Shown: positions 5,826 through 10,068 of the stretch, piece by piece
Layout of the letters: each line of letters begins with the position of its first letter
Numbering within the stretch: position 1 is the stretch's first letter
Origin: an uncultured Clostridia bacterium
Lineage (GTDB): Bacteria; Bacillota_A; Clostridia; Christensenellales; Aristaeellaceae
Reading direction: 5' to 3'
NCBI GenBank assembly: GCA_945871545.1
Contig: CAMBWJ010000037.1
Coordinates: 1-10,068, forward strand
DNA: 10,068 nucleotides
The notes under the pieces: model-generated
What the model was told of the DNA's origin: nothing
Databases searched by the model: none
Seen by the model: only the letters and a program-made list of their open reading frames with translations
Program-made: the position numbers and the translations under genes

Positions 5826-7331
5826 TTATTTTCCGATTGCGGCCTTCAGCGGGGTCAGATCCAGGCTTTCCACACCCTCCAGCAGCGCGCACAGCTCGCC
5901 CAGCATGCGCTTCACGCCGCCGGGCACGTCGCTCTCGGCGTTCAGCGGCATCACCGGGTCGTGCACCGACAGCCGCAGCAGGAACCAGGCGTTGTTCACG
6001 CCGCCGTCCAGATTAAAGCTGATGCGCACGCCCTCGCGGTTGTCCGGGGCCAGCTGCCACTCCGGGTTGTCCAGCGTGTGGCTGAGGATGGCCTCGATGA
6101 CCTCCTGACCCGCCGCGCGGAAGTCCTCCTGATCCAGGATCGGCAGGCGCAGCTCCACGCTCTCCACCGGCTCCTGCAATTCGTCGATGAGGGAGGAGAG
6201 CGTCTCGCCCTCGCGCTTGCGGCGCAGGGCCTCGCAGATCAGCCGCGTGACCAGATACATGCCGTCGTCCAGGAAGTAGTTCTCCCGCAGCGCCGCGTGG
6301 CCGCTGGTTTCGATGGCCAGCGGGCAGTCGATGCCTTCGTCGTTCAGGCGGATGGCCTCGTCGATCACGTTGCGGTAGCCGCGCTTGAAGCGGTAGTGGG
6401 TGCCACCCCACTCGGTGATGAACTGGTTGAGGCCCGAGCTGGTGACGCTGTCGGTGACGAAGGTTGCCCCGGGGTGCTCCTCCAGCAATATGGCGGCGAT
6501 CAGCGCGATCAGGCGGTTGCGGTTGATGGCCTTGCCGTTCTGATCCACGATGGCCGCGCGGTCGCAGTCCGCGTCGAAGATCACGCCCAGATCCGCCCGG
6601 TTCTCCAGCACCGCCCTCGACAGGCTCTCCATGGCGGCGGCGTCCTCGGGGTTGGGGATGTGGTTGGGGAAGCTGCCGTCGGGCTCGAGGAACTGACTGC
6701 CCTCGATCTCCGCGCCCAGTTCCTCCAGGAAGCGCGCGTAGAAGCCGCCCGCGCCGTTTCCCGCGTCCACGACCACGTGCAGGCCCAGCAGCGGCTTCAG
6801 GCTCTCGTCGTTCAGGCGCTTGCGCACCATGGCGGCGAGGGAGGCGGTGTAGGTGGAGAGGAAGTCCACCTCCCTGACCAGGGGATCGGGAATCTCCACC
6901 TCGGCGGCGGCCTCGATCAGCTCCCGCACGCTGGCGGAGTCCAGCCCGCCGTCGCGGGTGATGAACTTGAAGCCGTTCTTCTCCGAGGGATGGTGGCTGG
7001 CGGTGATCATGATGGAGCCGTTGGCCCGCAGGCTTTCCTCCACGCAGATCATGAACATTGCGGGCGTGGTGCACAGACCGCAGTCCAGCACGTCGCAGTC
7101 CGCCGCCTTCATGCCCTGAATCAGCGCCTCCTTCAGGCGCGGCCCGGAGGAACGGGAATCGTGACCCACGGCCAGCTTGAGCTTGTCGGTGGTGGTGCCG
7201 TACCTGTGCGCGACCCAGCGCGCGAACACGTAGCCGATGCGCTCGGCAAAGTCGTCGGTGAGCTGCTCGGCGTTGCCGCGGATGTCGGAGCCGCTGCGCA
7301 GCTTCAGCCAGTCAGATAGGTTGGAACGCAT
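5826..7331 (-). CDS. Phosphoglucomutase/phosphomannomutase
   Basis: A 501-residue member of the alpha-D-phosphohexomutase superfamily, interconverting hexose 6- and 1-phosphates for nucleotide-sugar and envelope polysaccharide synthesis. The phosphoserine loop is TASHHPSEKNG with Ser112. The metal loop is DADCDR with Asp253, Asp255 and Asp257. The sugar loop reads ETSGH (341-345), followed by ENYFLDDG (350-357). The C-terminal phosphate-binding domain includes RLSVHDP (453-459). The sugar loop is ETSGH instead of the GEMSGH of many PMM/PGM enzymes, so glucose or mannose preference stays open. An upstream in-frame start at 7361 would add ten residues, but AAAGGGGG ending 5 nt before the ATG at 7331 makes 7331 better. 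It lies 51 bp behind the DUF2461 gene and is the third gene of that operon. No clear terminator follows, so some read-through into tkt is possible. Confidence 0.93.
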   Translation of the reverse strand: MRSNLSDWLKLRSGSDIRGNAEQLTDDFAERIGYVFARWVAHRYGTTTDKLKLAVGHDSRSSGPRLKEALIQGMKAADCDVLDCGLCTTPAMFMICVEESLRANGSIMITASHHPSEKNGFKFITRDGGLDSASVRELIEAAAEVEIPDPLVREVDFLSTYTASLAAMVRKRLNDESLKPLLGLHVVVDAGNGAGGFYARFLEELGAEIEGSQFLEPDGSFPNHIPNPEDAAAMESLSRAVLENRADLGVIFDADCDRAAIVDQNGKAINRNRLIALIAAILLEEHPGATFVTDSVTSSGLNQFITEWGGTHYRFKRGYRNVIDEAIRLNDEGIDCPLAIETSGHAALRENYFLDDGMYLVTRLICEALRRKREGETLSSLIDELQEPVESVELRLPILDQEDFRAAGQEVIEAILSHTLDNPEWQLAPDNREGVRISFNLDGGVNNAWFLLRLSVHDPVMPLNAESDVPGGVKRMLGELCALLEGVESLDLTPLKAAIGK

Positions 7332-7335
7332 AAAT

Positions 7336-7344
7336 ACCCCCTTT
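7336..7344 (-). promoter_or_regulatory. Ribosome binding site deciding the mutase start
   Basis: AAAGGGGGT on the minus strand lies directly upstream of the ATG at 7331, with 5 nt between its last G and the codon. It falls inside the reading frame of the longer alternative start at 7361, which has no comparable site. Confidence 0.7.
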
Positions 7345-7382
7345 GTCGTTTCGGCCCGCATGCGTCGGGGCCTGGACCCGGC

Positions 7383-8054
7383 TCATTCCTCGCCGGGCTG
7401 CAAATTGAGCAGATACCGATAGAGCGGCTTCAGCCGCATAAATCCCGCCTTGACCTCCTCCGCAAGCGCGGGGGAGAAAATCAGGTCGAAGTCCGTGACG
7501 GCCTTCTCGAAGTAGAAGCCCTTGGCCGCGTACCAGGGCCGCAGCGGCTCCGGGATGTTCTCCGGAACCTTCATGCGCCGGTTCGGCTCGGCGTAGAGCG
7601 TGAACTCCGCAAGCACCGGCATGCACACGTCCAGCACCTCGTCGGGCGCAAGCTCCATGCGGCGGCGCAGCGCGTCCATCAGGCCCCTGTTCTCCCGGTA
7701 GAAGCCCATGCCGTAGCTCGCGCCGCCGTCGCCGATGTCGAAGTACAGGGCCAGGCTGCGCCCGCGATCCTCCCCCGGGCGGCGGAAGGCCAGCCACACG
7801 TAGTCGCGGTAGGGCGACTTGTCCCGGGCGAAGCGAATGTCCCGGTTGATGCGGGAGACGACCCGATGGGGCCTGCGCTCCAGCTCGGGGTCGACGTCCT
7901 CCGCGACGGGCGCAAGTTCCTCCGCCAGCGCGATGCTGGGCTCCCGCACCGCGCGCAGATACCAGTCCCGGTTCTCCAGAAAGAAGGGCCGGTTGTTGTT
8001 GAAGCGTATGGCCAGAAAGAATTCGATGGTCTCGTTGCTGTAACCCTGAAACAC
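7383..8054 (-). CDS. DUF2461 family protein (TIGR02453)
   Basis: A 223-residue protein, the usual size for the DUF2461 family, whose function is not known. Diagnostic segments are the N-terminal NNNRPFFLENRDWY (19-32) and the very typical RINRDIRFARDKSPYRD (68-84), followed by a strand-rich middle (SLALYFDIGDG, 100-110) and YAAKGFYFEK (175-184) near the end. There is no signal peptide or membrane segment, so it should be cytoplasmic. The start codon is GTG; AAGGA lies about 11 nt upstream. It begins one base after the stop of the membrane protein gene, so translation is probably coupled. The mutase gene follows after 51 bp. Neighbours hint at a link to the envelope, but that is inference, since this family occurs in many contexts. 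Confidence 0.85.
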   Translation of the reverse strand: MFQGYSNETIEFFLAIRFNNNRPFFLENRDWYLRAVREPSIALAEELAPVAEDVDPELERRPHRVVSRINRDIRFARDKSPYRDYVWLAFRRPGEDRGRSLALYFDIGDGGASYGMGFYRENRGLMDALRRRMELAPDEVLDVCMPVLAEFTLYAEPNRRMKVPENIPEPLRPWYAAKGFYFEKAVTDFDLIFSPALAEEVKAGFMRLKPLYRYLLNLQPGEE

Positions 8055-8055
8055 C

Positions 8056-9702
8056 TTATTTGCCGTCCTTGTCCGTCTTTTTCGCGTCCGGCTTCGCGGG
8101 ACGCTTGCCGTTCTTGCGGGACTTACCCACGCTCTCCTTGCGCTTGACCTTCTCCTCGGCGATGCGCAGCTGCCGCTGGACGCGCGCCCGGTGAGAGGCC
8201 ACCGCCAGAATCACGATCAGCACCACCAGCGTAACGCAGCCGGCGATCATCAGCACGCCGAACAGCGCGCTGCCGCCGATCTTGATGGAGCTGCCGGTGA
8301 ACTCGATGAAGCTGGGCTTCGCGCCCTCCGGCAGCACGCCGTCCGGGGCGATGGCGATCTCCACGATTTCGCTGTCCGCGCCGCCCTGCCAGCCCTCCGC
8401 GTCGGTGTACTGCACATGGAAGCGGTATTGGCTGCTCTCGCGCACGTCCAGCTCCACCGCGCAGTCGATCGCGCCGCCTGCGGGCACGATGGCGAAGGTG
8501 CGCAGCTCGCCCATGCTCTCCTCAGTGAGGATCAGATCGGTTGCGTCCGCGTCGCCCGCGTTCTCAATGCGCAGCTGCACCGTCACCGTTCCGGCGCGGC
8601 GGATGCGCGGGGTCGCAGCCGTGGCCTGAAGCTGCACGTCCGCAAGCACCCCGATCTCACGGGGCGCGAGGGTCACGCTGTTGGTCAGGAAGTCCACGCG
8701 GCTGCCGCTTGCGCTCATGCCGGTCACCCGCCAGCGGAAGCTTCCGTCGCCGCGCACCGGATAGCTGCGGCTGATCGCCACCGGCTCCGCGCCAGCGGGC
8801 AGCTGCAGCTCGTCGGCGATCACGCCGCCGTACACATCGTCGGTGATGCGCAGATTCAGGTAGTCCGCGTCGCCCGGGTTCTCCAATAGAACCACCACCT
8901 CGGCGGTGCTCTCGGAGAAGGGGGAGTAGTCCGCCGACAGCCGGGCGCTGATGCGCGGCTGCGCCAGACGCAGCGTCGCCTCGCTGAGGGTCTGCGTAAA
9001 GAGCGCGCCGTCCAGCGCATTGACCGCGTAGCTGAGCGTGGGTGCGGACACGGCGTCCCCGGAGAGGGTCACGCGGCTGATCAGCGTGCGGCTCTCGCCC
9101 ACGTCCAGCAGCTCCGCGCGCCCGGTGAAGTCGCCCAGCGCATCCTCCACCCGCAGGGAATTGACCGCCACGTTGCCGCTGTTGCGCACGCGATAGGTGA
9201 TGGTCACGGTGTCGCCGGCCTCAGAGCAGACGCTGGAGAACTGCCGGGTGAACTCCACCTGCGGCCGCTTGTCGCTCTGGCGGATGGAGGCGTGCACGGT
9301 GTAATTCACCTTGCGCTCCGGATCCAGCGGGTCGTCGTGGCTGATAATATAGGTAATTTCTCCCGCGTCCAGCTCCGCCTGAGTCACGCTGTGGCTGCGC
9401 GTGAAGATCTGACTCTCCCCCGCGCCGATCTGGCCGATGGGCTCGGAGAGCAGGCCGTCCGAGGAGGAGAGATACACATTCTGCGCGTCGCGCTCCGATG
9501 CGTTTGCGATGGTGAAGCTCAGCGTCACATCGCCCGGCTCCACCAGCTCGTCGGGCTTGGCGCTCGCCTGGATCTCCAGCAGCGGCGCTTCCTCCGCAAG
9601 CGCTGTGGGCACAATAAGCGGCCCCGCCCCGTTCGCCGGAAGCAGTCCGGCCGCGAGGCACAGCAGCAGCGCGCATATGAATTGCCCGATTCGTCGAATC
9701 AT
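8056..9702 (-). CDS. Membrane-anchored protein with four CARDB/DUF11-like repeats
   Basis: A 548-residue protein with an N-terminal signal peptide (basic MIRR, hydrophobic core 7-22, likely cleavage after ALA at 36), an extracellular region, one membrane helix (about 479-502) and a cytoplasmic tail with 18 Lys/Arg in 44 residues. The outer region holds four beta-sandwich-like repeats near 40-142, 147-247, 250-347 and 350-452. Each carries the turn seen in CARDB/DUF11 domains: ANASERDAQNVYLS (66-79), NSGNVAVNSLRV (174-185), NPGDADYLNLRI (275-286) and NAGDADATDLIL (381-392). No sortase motif, catalytic site or lipobox is visible, so a structural or protein-binding role at the cell surface is the best guess. 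The start at 9702 was chosen because the promoter at 9743-9771 lies inside the longer frame that would begin at 9780; GAGG at 9714-9717 is a modest ribosome binding site. First gene of the operon with DUF2461 and the mutase. Confidence 0.85.
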   Translation of the reverse strand: MIRRIGQFICALLLCLAAGLLPANGAGPLIVPTALAEEAPLLEIQASAKPDELVEPGDVTLSFTIANASERDAQNVYLSSSDGLLSEPIGQIGAGESQIFTRSHSVTQAELDAGEITYIISHDDPLDPERKVNYTVHASIRQSDKRPQVEFTRQFSSVCSEAGDTVTITYRVRNSGNVAVNSLRVEDALGDFTGRAELLDVGESRTLISRVTLSGDAVSAPTLSYAVNALDGALFTQTLSEATLRLAQPRISARLSADYSPFSESTAEVVVLLENPGDADYLNLRITDDVYGGVIADELQLPAGAEPVAISRSYPVRGDGSFRWRVTGMSASGSRVDFLTNSVTLAPREIGVLADVQLQATAATPRIRRAGTVTVQLRIENAGDADATDLILTEESMGELRTFAIVPAGGAIDCAVELDVRESSQYRFHVQYTDAEGWQGGADSEIVEIAIAPDGVLPEGAKPSFIEFTGSSIKIGGSALFGVLMIAGCVTLVVLIVILAVASHRARVQRQLRIAEEKVKRKESVGKSRKNGKRPAKPDAKKTDKDGK

Positions 9703-9742
9703 CCGGTTCTCAACCTCGTACAAGCAGTAATATCCTGAGTTT

Positions 9743-9771
9743 ATTTTATGCCAGAAACGTGAGCCTGTCAA
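9743..9771 (-). promoter_or_regulatory. Promoter of the membrane protein-DUF2461-mutase operon
   Basis: On the minus strand TTGACA (9766-9771, perfect) and TAAAAT (9743-9748, 5 of 6) are 17 nt apart. Transcription should begin near 9736, about 34 nt before the ATG at 9702. This rules out the upstream ATG at 9780. Confidence 0.85.
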
Positions 9772-9839
9772 GAAGTCCACGCCGTCAAGTTTTGCCAGGG
9801 AAAATCATGCAATCCTCGATAAATTTACAAAAACAACCC

Positions 9840-9868
9840 TTGCATTCTCCCATGGGGCGTGGTATAAT
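9840..9868 (+). promoter_or_regulatory. Extended -10 promoter before tRNA-Ala
   Basis: TATAAT (9863-9868) is perfect and preceded by TGG, an extended -10. TTGCAT (9840-9845), 17 nt upstream, is a weak -35 (3 of 6). Transcription should begin near 9875. It points away from the membrane protein operon, whose -35 lies about 70 bp to the left. The stretch between the two promoters shows nothing else. Confidence 0.75.
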
Positions 9869-9873
9869 ATGCT

Positions 9874-10013
9874 CTGCAAGTTTGGTTCGAGCTTAATTCT
9901 TGCAGATGAGGACGGCCAACAGAGTGTGGAACGACGGTTCCTGCTGCGTCCGCGCGGTGCAATTCCGCGAAGCAGTTTCAACGGAGGTCTGCACAAAACC
10001 ACCGATCATACGC
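9874..10013 (+). ncRNA. Structured leader upstream of tRNA-Ala
   Basis: About 140 nt lie between the promoter and tRNA-Ala and can fold into four local stems. TCTGCAAG/CTTGCAGA is 8 bp. GGAAC/GTTCC (9928-9941) closes the loop GACG. CTGCT/AGCAG (9941-9975) encloses CGCGG/CCGCG (9953-9969). CGGAGGT/ACCACCG (9982-10004) has one A-A mismatch. It matches none of the SRP RNA, RNase P, tmRNA or T-box patterns I can recall. It could be a 5' precursor region removed by RNase P, or a small RNA processed from the tRNA transcript. No reading frame here has a ribosome binding site. Confidence 0.45.
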
Positions 10014-10068
10014 GGGGCATTAGCACAGTTGGTAGCGCGCAACGTTCGCATCGTTGAGGTCAGGGGTT
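10014..10068 (+). tRNA. tRNA-Ala (anticodon CGC), cut by window end
   Basis: The 5' part of a tRNA. The acceptor 5' strand is GGGGCAT (10014-10020). The D arm is GCAC/GCGC around AGTTGGTA, with one A-C mismatch. The anticodon stem is CAACG/CGTTG (10040-10044/10052-10056) with CGC at 10047-10049, reading GCG. The variable region AGGTC follows, then the first T-stem strand AGGGG. The 3' half lies beyond the window. G3 is in place for the G3-U70 alanine identity pair, but its partner is not visible. Confidence 0.9.

Noticed and set aside
9921..9960. AGAGTGTGGAACGACGG resembles a T-box antiterminator segment
   Set aside because: The core TGGNACCGCG is not matched, no stem I or specifier loop fits in the 45 nt upstream, and the next gene is a tRNA rather than a synthetase.
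9869..10057. 62-codon reading frame between the promoter and tRNA-Ala
   Set aside because: Its ATG directly follows the -10 box and precedes the predicted transcript start, there is no ribosome binding site, and the frame ends inside the tRNA.

Overview
The window is bacterial chromosome from a GC-rich member of the Firmicutes, most likely a Clostridia lineage (Christensenellales or Oscillospirales-like; this is inference). The signs are strong AGGAGG-type ribosome binding sites, consensus sigma-A promoters, tRNA genes with encoded CCA, and a coding style rich in G/C-ending codons. All protein genes lie on the minus strand. All tRNA genes lie on the plus strand.

Layout, left to right. Positions 1-400 hold no gene but carry a tandem array of a structured repeat of about 193 bp (two full copies, cut by the window edge, plus the start of a third). 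Its hairpin stems change by compensatory substitutions while one loop stays nearly constant. Next comes a tight minus-strand operon read from right to left: a diaminopropionate ammonia-lyase (1885-3105), a Nudix/MutT hydrolase (1479-1871) and an MccF/LdcA-type S66 carboxypeptidase (433-1485), with its own promoter near 3144-3172. Divergent from it is a plus-strand tRNA-Gln(CUG)/tRNA-Glu(CUC) operon with a perfect consensus promoter and a strong intrinsic terminator. It converges on the transketolase gene (3661-5634), which has its own extended -10 promoter, a palindrome over the -35 and a hairpin-rich leader.

Upstream of that lies a second minus-strand operon: a signal-peptide membrane protein with four CARDB/DUF11-like beta-sandwich repeats (8056-9702), a DUF2461 protein (7383-8054) and a phosphoglucomutase/phosphomannomutase (5826-7331). 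A consensus promoter at 9743-9771 starts it and fixes the start codon of the membrane protein. Divergent from this operon, an extended -10 promoter drives a leader of about 140 nt predicted to fold into four hairpins. The leader runs into a tRNA-Ala(CGC) gene cut by the window end.

The metabolic genes are ordinary: transketolase serves the pentose phosphate pathway, the hexose phosphate mutase supplies sugar phosphates for the envelope, and the ammonia-lyase degrades diaminopropionate. The parts least explained by known families are the covarying repeat array, the structured leader before tRNA-Ala, and the CARDB-type membrane protein with its DUF2461 partner. No defence system, phage or insertion sequence is visible.
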